The notes beneath the pieces were generated by a model. The model did not search any database, had not been told where the DNA came from, and worked only from the letters and a program-made list of their open reading frames with translations. From Alangreenwoodia sp964438605 (GTDB taxonomy: Bacteria > Bacillota > Clostridia > Peptostreptococcales > Anaerovoracaceae), in contig CAYTKT010000005.1 in assembly GCA_964438605.1 (NCBI GenBank), positions 1 through 64,000 of the forward strand: a stretch of 64,000 nt of DNA, written 5' to 3'. Made by a program: the position numbers and the translations under genes. Positions 29,446 to 37,164 of the stretch are shown here, one piece after another; within the stretch, counting starts at the first letter, position 1, and each line of letters starts with the position of its first letter.

Positions 29446-30144
29446 TTATTTTGTGCGCTGCCTGACGCAGTATTTTTCGAGATATGATTCCATCGCCCGG
29501 CGTGTCGCGTCGTCGATGACAATTTTTCCGCCGATTTCTACGTTATACAGCGCATCAATAACCTCGCGCACGGTGACGATAGCATAAGTAGGAATCGAAA
29601 ATTCCTCGTACAGCTCGTCTATCGCCGTTTTTTCACCTTTGCCGCGTTCCATGCGATCTACAGACACAATCAAACCTTCGACAACGACACCCTCTGTTTC
29701 CATCAGCAGCGGAAGCGTTTCCCGAACAGCCGTTCCTGCGGTGATTACGTCCTCGGTAATGAGAACCCGGTCGCCCGCAGCCAGTTTATGGCCTACCATA
29801 TTCCCGCCTTCGCCGTGATCCTTTTTTTCCTTACGATTAAAGCAATAGCTGATGTCCATGCCGTACTCCGCGCTCAACGCGACAGACGTGGCGACAGCAA
29901 GAGGGATTCCCTTGTAAGCCGGACCGAACAGGACGTTGACATCGCTTGAAATTTCGCCGCTGTTCATATGCTCCAAAATGCAGGAAGCATAAAAACGGCC
30001 GAGTTGCCGAGCCTGAGCGCCGGTCTGATAATTTCCTGTATTTACAAAATATGGAGTATTCCTGCCGCTTTTCGTGACAAAATCGCCGAATGTCAGAACG
30101 CCGGATTCTACCATGAATTTAATAAATTCCTGTTTATATCCCAT
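29446..30144 (-). CDS. pyrE: Orotate phosphoribosyltransferase
   Basis: Converts orotate and PRPP to OMP. The 232-residue type I phosphoribosyltransferase has VLFGPAYKGIPLA, a catalytic loop with RKEKKDHGEGG, and the PRPP-binding motif RVLITEDVITAGTAVRE. A helical C-terminal end follows. Last biosynthetic gene of the leftward pyrC-F-K-D-E series. The 325-base space between it and pyrD, with two strong hairpins, may uncouple its expression from the upstream genes. Confidence 0.96.
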   Translation of the reverse strand: MGYKQEFIKFMVESGVLTFGDFVTKSGRNTPYFVNTGNYQTGAQARQLGRFYASCILEHMNSGEISSDVNVLFGPAYKGIPLAVATSVALSAEYGMDISYCFNRKEKKDHGEGGNMVGHKLAAGDRVLITEDVITAGTAVRETLPLLMETEGVVVEGLIVSVDRMERGKGEKTAIDELYEEFSIPTYAIVTVREVIDALYNVEIGGKIVIDDATRRAMESYLEKYCVRQRTK

Positions 30145-30190
30145 TTTTTCTCCTTTGTATGTGATGATTGCGGGCCTGTCTTGGCCAACC

Positions 30191-30235
30191 CAGTCCGCAT
30201 GATGCCGTTTTCACAAAACGGCATCATGCGGACTG
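30191..30235. repeat. Perfect 21-bp inverted repeat (hairpin 1)
   Basis: CAGTCCGCATGATGCCGTTTT pairs perfectly with its complement across a 3-base loop (CAC on plus). There is no T tract after either arm, so it is not a standard terminator. It could act as an RNA processing or stability element, or be a small palindromic repeat. Confidence 0.9.
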
Positions 30236-30316
30236 CTGTAAAAGCCGTGATGCCACGCGATAACGATTAACCTTTGGCACCGTCAGGCGATCAGGTACTG
30301 CGGGTCAGTGGGCAGC

Positions 30317-30349
30317 GCGTTATACCGTTTTTCCAAAACGGTATAACGC
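30317..30349. repeat. Perfect 15-bp inverted repeat (hairpin 2)
   Basis: GCGTTATACCGTTTT pairs perfectly with its complement across a 3-base loop (TCC on plus). It shares the CCGTTTT/AAAACGG tip with the hairpin 82 bases away, but its stem base is different. It has no T tract. Confidence 0.9.
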
Positions 30350-30469
30350 AGATTTCACTGGCTGAGCTGATATGCAGACTTTGTTCGGGGCCGACACCAT
30401 TGAATCAGCCGGCAATCCGGACCGGACCAGCACCACGCCAACGGCAAATATTTCGGATTTGCCTATGTT

Positions 30470-31417
30470 TTATAAATCAAACGCATTTTTAAGTTCCCTG
30501 ATATTTGAAAATCCGTTTTCGTGCATATATTCCAAAAGCTCTGCCTTAATGCGCACAGGCGCCGTCGGGTCGGAAAGCGCCGCCGTTCCCACAGCCACGG
30601 CCGAAGCGCCCACAGCGAGAAACTCCGCAGCGTCGGTCCCCTTTGTAATGCCGCCCATGCCGATGACCGGAATATTGACAGCATTAGCGGTCTGCCACAC
30701 CATGCGCAGCGCCACCGGTTTTACAGCCGGGCCGGAAAGTCCGCCGACTTTGCGCGCCAGCGTCGCCCTGCGCTTTTTCAAGTCGATATGCATACCAAGC
30801 AGCGTATTGATCAGAGAAACCGCATCAGCGCCGGCGCTCTCGACAGCCTTTGCAATTTCCACGATGTCCGTGACGTTCGGCGTCAGCTTTATTATAACCG
30901 GCTTTTTGGAAATCTTCTTTACGGCCGCTGTAACGCGGGCGGCCATCTCAGGCCGTGTGCCGAAAGCAATTCCGCCGCTGCTGACGTTCGGACAGGAAAT
31001 GTTGACTTCAAACATAGCAATCTGAGGACAATCGTTAAGGGCGCGGATTGCATCACAATATTCTTCGATTTCATGTCCTGCGATGTTTGCGATGATTTGA
31101 GTATCGAATTTTTCCAAAAAAGGAAGCTCTCTGCGGCGATATGCTTCAACGCCCGGATTCTGAAGCCCGACGGAGTTCAACATTCCGCCATACGTTTCAG
31201 CGATGCGCGGCGTGTCGTTGCCCGGCCAGGGTTCAGCCGCAATGCCTTTCGTAACTGCAGCGCCAAGCTCATTGATATCGTAAAATTGTCCGCTTTCTCT
31301 TGCCGAAAATGTTCCAGCCGCCGTACAGATTGGATTTTTCAAGCGAACGCCGGCGATTTGAACCGAAAGGTCGATGCCATACTCAGCCGCCTGCTTATCA
31401 GTTTTTGTCATTCCCAA
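30470..31417 (-). CDS. pyrD: Dihydroorotate dehydrogenase, type 1B catalytic subunit
   Basis: FMN enzyme that oxidises dihydroorotate to orotate, passing electrons through PyrK to NAD. The 315-residue TIM barrel has NPICTAAGTF near the start, and FEVNISCPNVSSGG with the class 1 active-site cysteine. KLTPNVTDI, NTLLGMHID and MGGITKGTDAAEFLAVGASAVAVGTA follow. It overlaps the 3' end of pyrK by 10 bases, matching its role as PyrK's partner. Confidence 0.96.
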   Translation of the reverse strand: MGMTKTDKQAAEYGIDLSVQIAGVRLKNPICTAAGTFSARESGQFYDINELGAAVTKGIAAEPWPGNDTPRIAETYGGMLNSVGLQNPGVEAYRRRELPFLEKFDTQIIANIAGHEIEEYCDAIRALNDCPQIAMFEVNISCPNVSSGGIAFGTRPEMAARVTAAVKKISKKPVIIKLTPNVTDIVEIAKAVESAGADAVSLINTLLGMHIDLKKRRATLARKVGGLSGPAVKPVALRMVWQTANAVNIPVIGMGGITKGTDAAEFLAVGASAVAVGTAALSDPTAPVRIKAELLEYMHENGFSNIRELKNAFDL

Positions 31418-32649
31418 ATCACCTCGCTTCCCATGAACACAGGGCCGTCCTTACAGACTTTCCGGCGGACTATGAATTCGCCGTTTTCAACGAATACAGG
31501 CGCCGGTTCGTGCTCATAATCTGCAAAAATTTTTTTTCCGTCCCCATCGGAAAGTTCGGACGCATCTGCTTCAGCGGACGATTCCAAAACGGCCCTGATT
31601 TTACAGACACAACCGACGCAGGCGCCATAACCGCAACCCATGCGTTCTTCCAGAGAAACCTGGATATCGCCGCCCAGCTTTTGCACATATGTATTGACAG
31701 CTTTGAGCATCGGACGCGGCCCGCACGCAAAATAGAAGTTGCCCCGGACATCACTGGCTTCCAGACCGTCGATAACCGTACCGAGAAAGGCGTCGACAGT
31801 CGGAAGTTCTGTCGTAATAATGACGCGGGCGCCCAGAGCTTTCAGGTCGTCAGTCAAAAACGGCTCCTTGCGAAAACCCGCCACGACGGTGCAACGAACT
31901 CCCAGTTTTAGCAATTCCTTCGCCAAAAAATACATCGGTGCCGCACCGACGCCGCCGCCGATTAAAACCGCATGAAGCGGTGTTTTAGCACCGGAAATCA
32001 GAGCCGCCGTTTTTGTTTGCTCTGCGGCGGCGGATTTGTGGGCCGCGCTTTCGGTTTCCGGCGCGGCATTTGACGCGAAATCCGCTGTTTTTGTTTGCTC
32101 CATGGTTGCGGATTTATGGGCCGCGCTCTGGGTTTCCGGTGCGGCACTCGACGTAAAAGCTGCTATTTTAGTTTGCTCTGTGGCCGTGGATTTGCGGACT
32201 GCGCTTTCGGTTTCCGATGTTATATTCGATGCAAAAGCCGCTATTTTAGTTTGCTCTGTGGCTGTGGGTTTGCAGATCGCGCTTTCGGTTTCCGGCACGG
32301 CCATCGGGTCCGCAGTTCCCTGCGCGCCCTGCGGGCGCGGCAGAGTAAACCCGTTGCCCAGCGGCGACGACACGCGCACGAGGTCGCCGCTCCTGCAAGC
32401 TGCAAACTCTGCCGTGCCCGCGCCGACGACGGCATACACAAAAGTTACCGTGCCGTCGTCGGGGTCAGCATCGCAGATGCTGACCGGGCGCGGCAGGATC
32501 AACCTGTCGGCGGCCGGATACAGATTCGCAAACTGACCCGGGCGCGCAGCGCCCGCAACTCCGGGCGCCGACAGCGTCATCTTCATAATCCCGTCTGCAA
32601 TCTGCTGGTTACTGACGACCTTAGCCTCATAAATCTTTTTTTCAGGCAT
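31408..32649 (-). CDS. pyrK: Dihydroorotate dehydrogenase electron-transfer subunit with 26-residue repeat insertion
   Basis: Carries electrons from PyrD's FMN to NAD through FAD and a [2Fe-2S] cluster. The FAD domain has RPVSICDADPDDGTVTFVYAVVGAGT and ends at SPLGNGFTLP. The NAD-binding domain starts at AVLIGGGVGAAPMYFLAKEL. The cluster motif is EERMGCGYGACVGC plus a later VCKDGPVF cysteine. Between the two main domains lies an insertion of about 110 residues made of four 26-residue units (ETESAxxKSxxxEQTKxAAF type). The protein is 413 residues against about 250 for the family. All key residues survive. Confidence 0.95.
   Translation of the reverse strand: MPEKKIYEAKVVSNQQIADGIMKMTLSAPGVAGAARPGQFANLYPAADRLILPRPVSICDADPDDGTVTFVYAVVGAGTAEFAACRSGDLVRVSSPLGNGFTLPRPQGAQGTADPMAVPETESAICKPTATEQTKIAAFASNITSETESAVRKSTATEQTKIAAFTSSAAPETQSAAHKSATMEQTKTADFASNAAPETESAAHKSAAAEQTKTAALISGAKTPLHAVLIGGGVGAAPMYFLAKELLKLGVRCTVVAGFRKEPFLTDDLKALGARVIITTELPTVDAFLGTVIDGLEASDVRGNFYFACGPRPMLKAVNTYVQKLGGDIQVSLEERMGCGYGACVGCVCKIRAVLESSAEADASELSDGDGKKIFADYEHEPAPVFVENGEFIVRRKVCKDGPVFMGSEVIWE
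32016..32327. repeat. Four-copy 78-bp tandem repeat inside pyrK
   Basis: Units begin at 32016, 32094, 32172 and 32250, exactly 78 bases apart. On plus they start TTTGCTC and include GCGCT...GGTTTCC. The last unit is more diverged at its end. The repeat encodes 26 residues, so the frame is kept whatever the copy number. Confidence 0.93.
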
Positions 32650-32966
32650 AATACCCCCTTACCATTCCATCATACATATATCTATAAACTCATAACACAT
32701 CAACATACACCCGACAATCCGAATCTATATAGCTTTTATATAGCTTTTTCCTATTTATTATAAATATTTAAAAAATTACTTTTATTATATCTAAAATATA
32801 ATTTAAATTATATTTATTCATTCTAATTTTTAGTATTCTATATATAATTCTATATATATTAGTTTTTTCGTATATATCAGCTCCTGCTGCGTTTATTTTT
32901 TAGCATATAAGCAGATTTATAATATTGCAAATGTGAAATCCTTTCATATCGCCTAACCAAAAACCC
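32650..32966. other. AT-rich gap between pyrF and pyrK
   Basis: 317 bases. The middle (about 32700-32940) is far more AT-rich than its surroundings, with many TATA/ATTTAA tracts. It may hold an internal promoter for pyrK-D-E, but several candidate -10 boxes exist and none is clearly best. No gene is seen. Confidence 0.5.
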
Positions 32967-33881
32967 TCATATCACCCGCCTGAGATCAGCCCTCATCCGC
33001 AGCGCCGCCTCCCGCGCCGCCTCTGCATAATCCCCGTCAGAAAACTTGTCCTCCTTTTTATACGCCGCTGTAATTGCCCGCGACGAATTAACGATAGCCC
33101 CAACTCCATCGTCATCGAAAAACCCCGCAATATCTTCTGCCGTTCCGCCCTGCGCGCCATATCCCGGCACCAAAAAAAACGTATGCGGCATCTGTTTTCT
33201 CAGCTTCTCTCCTTCTTCACGGTGCGTCGCTCCCACGACCGCCCCCGCATCGCTGTAACCGCACGTTCCCATAACCTCACGTCCCCATAACTCGACCAGC
33301 CCGCCGACCGCCTCATAAACCCTGCGTCCGTCCGCGAGCACAAGATCCTGCACCTCACTGCTGCTCGGATTGCTCGTCTTAACCAGCAAAAAAATTCCCT
33401 TCCCCCGCTGATCGCAAGCTTCAAGAAACGGCCTGATTCCGTCGGAACCCATGTATGGATTAAGCGTAACTGCATCCTCAATCCACGTATCCATAAAAAC
33501 GTCCCCAATCCGTACCCCGCCGATATGGGCCGCGTAAGCCGCCGCTGTGGACGAAATGTCGCCGCGCTTAATATCGCCAATGACGATAAGCCCCTTCGCT
33601 TTCGCGTATTCACAAGTCTCATGATACGCCTTCAGACCTTCCGTCCCAAACCGCTCATACATTGCAATCTGAGGCTTTACCGCCGGCACAATATCATATA
33701 CCGCATCTATCATCTTTTTATTAAACTCTGCAAACATCCTGCTTACAGCTTTCGGCGTCATGCCGTACTCAGCAAAATAATCCTCACGAAGAAAATCAGG
33801 AACCATCTCCAGCGTCGGATCAAGCCCCACAACCGTTGGATTTTCTTTCTCCGAAATCGCTTGAATCAACCGGTCTATCAT
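32967..33881 (-). CDS. pyrF: Orotidine 5'-phosphate decarboxylase (long, subfamily 2)
   Basis: Decarboxylates OMP to UMP, the last step of the pathway. The 304-residue barrel belongs to the longer PyrF subfamily found in Clostridia and mycobacteria. It opens with PTVVGLDPTLEMVPDFL, and the catalytic Lys/Asp tetrad lies in VIGDIKRGDISSTAAAYA. The late VPGYGAQGG and IVNSSRAI motifs bind phosphate. The ATG at 33881 has GGAGGG at proper spacing. Confidence 0.95.
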   Translation of the reverse strand: MIDRLIQAISEKENPTVVGLDPTLEMVPDFLREDYFAEYGMTPKAVSRMFAEFNKKMIDAVYDIVPAVKPQIAMYERFGTEGLKAYHETCEYAKAKGLIVIGDIKRGDISSTAAAYAAHIGGVRIGDVFMDTWIEDAVTLNPYMGSDGIRPFLEACDQRGKGIFLLVKTSNPSSSEVQDLVLADGRRVYEAVGGLVELWGREVMGTCGYSDAGAVVGATHREEGEKLRKQMPHTFFLVPGYGAQGGTAEDIAGFFDDDGVGAIVNSSRAITAAYKKEDKFSDGDYAEAAREAALRMRADLRRVI

Positions 33882-33959
33882 CATCTGCCCTCCAAAATCG
33901 TTCTTCAAATTTACAAATTACAAATTAAATCCATTTGCCGGCACAGCCTGCCTCCGCTT

Positions 33960-35459
33960 TTATCTTCTAAACACGACCTTCCCATCCACAATCGTCATAT
34001 AGACGCGCCCCTGCACCCGCATTCCTTCAAACGGCGTATTTTCTGCTTTCGATGCAAATTCCTCCTCTCCAACAATCCAGCGCTCCTGCGGATCAGCCAC
34101 CGTAATATCCGCCGGCCGTCCCACTTTTAACGTACCGCCGCCAAATCCTAAAATCTTCGCGGGATTCGTGCTGAGCAGTTCCACCAGTCGCATCGGTGTA
34201 ATATACCCCGCGACGACCAGCCGCGTATTGCTGACAGCAAAGCTCGTTTCAAGCCCTGTCACGCCAAACGGCGCCTCCTCAAACGGCCGATTCTTCTCCG
34301 CTTTCGCATGAGGCGCATGGTCCGTCGCAATCGCATCTATCGTCCCGTCCATAATTGCCCGGATCACCGCTAAAACGTCCCGCTTTGAACGCAGCGGTGG
34401 GTTCATCTTTTTGTACGTATCCGCCATCCTTCCGGAAGGTGTCCCAACAATATGACCTTTCCCCGGACTTTTGAACCCGTCTGCAAAATCCTTTTCGACG
34501 CATTCATCTTCCTTACGGCTTTCCACACGTTTGCGCATCTTTTCTAATTCTCTCTCAGCACGCACATCTGTCTGGCAGTCATCCGAACTTTTGTATCCGT
34601 TCCCAAATCCGTTTTCAGCGCGCACATCCACCTCCACATCACTGTCACAAAGTGTAAAGTAGTGAGGCGCCGTCTCCGCCGTCAGCTTGATATTCCATCT
34701 CTTTGCCGTTCTGATCAGATCGAGGCTCGATTCCGTACTGATATGCGAAAGATGCAGCCTGCACCCCGTTTCCTTCGCCAACAAAATATCCCGAATCATC
34801 ATCATTTCTTCCGCCTCCGGCGGAATTCCCGGCAATCCCAACCTTTCAGAAACCTGTCCGCGATGCATACAGCATCCGTCCGAAATTTCATGCTGCTGCG
34901 TATGATCAAAAATCGGCATATCGAGAGACTTCGCCAAACACATCGCCTCCCTCATCTTCATCAAATCGGAAACAGAACGCCCATCTTCGCTGAACCCACA
35001 GACACCTGCATCTTTCAGTGCCGCCATATCCGTCAGTTTTTCTCCCTTTTCTCCAACAGTAATCGCCGCTGACGGCAAAACCTTCACACCATTCGCCTCG
35101 CGCGCCTTTTTCCGAATATATTCCACCGTTTCCACACAATCCGTGACAGGTTTCGTATTCGGCATCGGACAAACCGCCGTAAAACCGCCTGCGGCCGCCG
35201 CCTCACATCCCGACGCAATGTCTTCCTTATATTCAAAACCCGGCTCCCTCAGATGCACGTGAACATCAATCAATCCCGGCATAACCCATTTTCCGGCGGC
35301 ATCGACAACCTCCGCCCCCGCTTTCGCAAGTTCCGCTTCTGTGCCGCCCGTTTCAAACAATCCCCGGATCACACCGTCCTCTATCAATAAATCAGCCGTC
35401 CCGTCAAACGACATAGACGGATCAATCACCCTTCCGCCTTCTATGTAAATCTTATCCAT
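33960..35459 (-). CDS. pyrC: Dihydroorotase, with insertion
   Basis: Zinc amidohydrolase that cyclises carbamoyl-aspartate to dihydroorotate. Metal and substrate motifs are DVHVHLREPGFEYKEDI, the HLSHISTESS histidines, and DAIATDHAPHAKAEK with FGVTGLETSFAV near the end. The protein has 499 residues; the usual length is about 430. A charged insertion of about 70 residues (near 34425-34640, with DVRAE repeated) lies between ETAPHYFTLCDSD and ADTYKKMNPPLRS. First gene of the leftward pyr operon. No pyrB or pyrR is in the window. Confidence 0.95.
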   Translation of the reverse strand: MDKIYIEGGRVIDPSMSFDGTADLLIEDGVIRGLFETGGTEAELAKAGAEVVDAAGKWVMPGLIDVHVHLREPGFEYKEDIASGCEAAAAGGFTAVCPMPNTKPVTDCVETVEYIRKKAREANGVKVLPSAAITVGEKGEKLTDMAALKDAGVCGFSEDGRSVSDLMKMREAMCLAKSLDMPIFDHTQQHEISDGCCMHRGQVSERLGLPGIPPEAEEMMMIRDILLAKETGCRLHLSHISTESSLDLIRTAKRWNIKLTAETAPHYFTLCDSDVEVDVRAENGFGNGYKSSDDCQTDVRAERELEKMRKRVESRKEDECVEKDFADGFKSPGKGHIVGTPSGRMADTYKKMNPPLRSKRDVLAVIRAIMDGTIDAIATDHAPHAKAEKNRPFEEAPFGVTGLETSFAVSNTRLVVAGYITPMRLVELLSTNPAKILGFGGGTLKVGRPADITVADPQERWIVGEEEFASKAENTPFEGMRVQGRVYMTIVDGKVVFRR

Positions 35460-35605
35460 TTAAAACAATTCCCTTCCCGTTCCTGATTTCAGCTTCATCA
35501 TCCGCGCACTCCACGCCAGTCCATTCACTCTGCCTTCGCTCGTATCCTTATTTTTCCGTCTTATTCCTATCAATTCCATTCTTTTATTCTCTGACCGATT
35601 TTTTA

Positions 35606-36505
35606 TTACGCCTTATCCTGATTTTCGTTTTTTTCAATCTCATTCCCATCAGAGTGAACGACAACCTGCGGAAATGGAATCTCAATTCCATTCTCATCAA
35701 ATGCCATCTTAACGTCCTCATACAGTGAATACCACGCCGGATAATAGTCATTCGTATTACACCAAACGAGTACATCAATAATCACCGCATTGTCTCCATG
35801 CTCCGACACCCCGATCATCGGCTCCGGGTCCGCCAAAAAAAGCGGCGATTTTTGCACAACCTCGGCAATAATCTCCTTCGCTTTCTTAATATCCGCATTG
35901 TAACTGATTCCAAATTTTGAATCAATCCTCCTGCGATCCGCCTGCGAGAAATTCGTCACCACATCTGTCGCAATCTTTCCGTTCGGAATCGAAATTACTT
36001 TATTGTCAAGCGTAATCAGCGTCGAATACAGCAAATCTATCTTTTCCACCCTGCCTCCAACGCCGTTCGTTTCCACATAATCCCCCTTCTCAAAAGGCTT
36101 ATGCATCAACACGAGAATCCCGCCCGCAAAATTCGACAGACTGTCTTTGAGCGCCAGCGCCACAGCCGCACCGCACGCGCCAATCAGCGTAATAAACGCC
36201 GTCGTCGGCACACCAAGCGCGCTGAGAATCGTCACCATTAAAAATATCCATAATATAACTTTTGCCGTGTTAATGATAAATGTATGCAGCGCGTCGTCCA
36301 GCTTTGAACGTTTCAGCATCTTTCGTATAAAATGCAGGAGAATCTTCATCAAAATTATTCCGACGATGAAAATAATCAGTACCCCTATAACCCGCGATAT
36401 TAACTCATTCCCCAACAGATTTTCCAGCCTGCTCAACAGATTTTCTCCAATATTTTCTACGGTTTCCGTATCTAAATTTTCTAACTCGTCAACCTTATCA
36501 TTCAT
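35606..36505 (-). CDS. Small-conductance mechanosensitive channel (MscS)
   Basis: Inner-membrane channel that opens under hypo-osmotic tension. Three N-terminal helices end in the pore-lining TM3, with the Gly/Ala-rich LIGACGAAVALALKDSLSNFAGGILVL pattern. The beta domain follows (PFEKGDYVETNGVGGRVEKIDLLYSTL, then IPNGKIATDVVTNFS). The ATG at MNDKVDELEN gives 299 residues, close to E. coli MscS, and has AGGAG nearby. The open frame upstream has no channel-like character. Confidence 0.93.
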   Translation of the reverse strand: MNDKVDELENLDTETVENIGENLLSRLENLLGNELISRVIGVLIIFIVGIILMKILLHFIRKMLKRSKLDDALHTFIINTAKVILWIFLMVTILSALGVPTTAFITLIGACGAAVALALKDSLSNFAGGILVLMHKPFEKGDYVETNGVGGRVEKIDLLYSTLITLDNKVISIPNGKIATDVVTNFSQADRRRIDSKFGISYNADIKKAKEIIAEVVQKSPLFLADPEPMIGVSEHGDNAVIIDVLVWCNTNDYYPAWYSLYEDVKMAFDENGIEIPFPQVVVHSDGNEIEKNENQDKA

Positions 36506-37164
36506 CCTGTCCTTCGTCTCCTTTCTCAACTCGCCTTTCCCTGCCGCCCTGCCGTACTTCGGCTTTCTGTGCGTCTCAAATTTTCTGCACTCTGCCTTCC
36601 GCGTACCTGGAAATTCTCTATACCTGCCCCACCTTTCGCACATTCGGACCTCTCATGCACTCGGATTTGCGTCTGTCTGAGTTCTCTACATTTCTCCGGC
36701 CTCAACCGTATTCAAGCTCATTCAACCCTTTATACGCTCTGATTTGCACACGGTCAGATTATCTTATCCTATGCTTCCGATTTCTGCTTATTCCGACTCT
36801 CCGTATCCTTGATTTCCCGCTCATTCGACATCTATACGCCCCGATTTTCTGATACGTAACTTATCAGATTGTTAAATTTTATTATAATTATATCACATCC
36901 TTATTTTCACCGCTCCTGTTTTGCGCCTGTTTCACAGGGCAAAAGCGCTTAAAAAACCAGGAAAATGTGATAAAACTTGAATTTACGTTGATAACGCGAA
37001 AAAAGAACCGTTTGAGGCTCCTTTTCGCTGATCGTACCGCGCCGTCACCCACTCCGGTGTACGGACACAAGCCGGACGGATTTTCAGATTTCCATTTTAA
37101 TTTTACCGCAAAAAGAGCGGGACAAAATGCCCCGCCCTCGTTTTATATCATCAATTTCGTTCGT
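36506..37164. other. Gap between mscS and the surface-protein gene
   Basis: About 660 bases. The part next to mscS (36570-36860) is C/T-rich on the plus strand, with loosely repetitive phrases (CTCATGCACTCGGATTTGC-like). The rest carries the terminator of the surface-protein gene. No gene is supported. Confidence 0.5.
37109..37140 (-). terminator. Rho-independent terminator of the surface-protein gene
   Basis: On the minus strand a G/C-rich stem (GAG..CGGG pairing with CCCGCTC) around a CATTTTG loop is followed by TTTTT. It lies 25 bases after the stop codon of the SLH protein. Confidence 0.75.

Larger units (their letters stand above)
30145..30469. other. pyrD-pyrE spacer with twin hairpins
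   Basis: A 325-base gap unusually long for this operon. It holds two perfect inverted repeats sharing the core CCGTTTT-N3-AAAACGG (30191-30235 and 30317-30349). No gene is visible between them. Confidence 0.6.
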
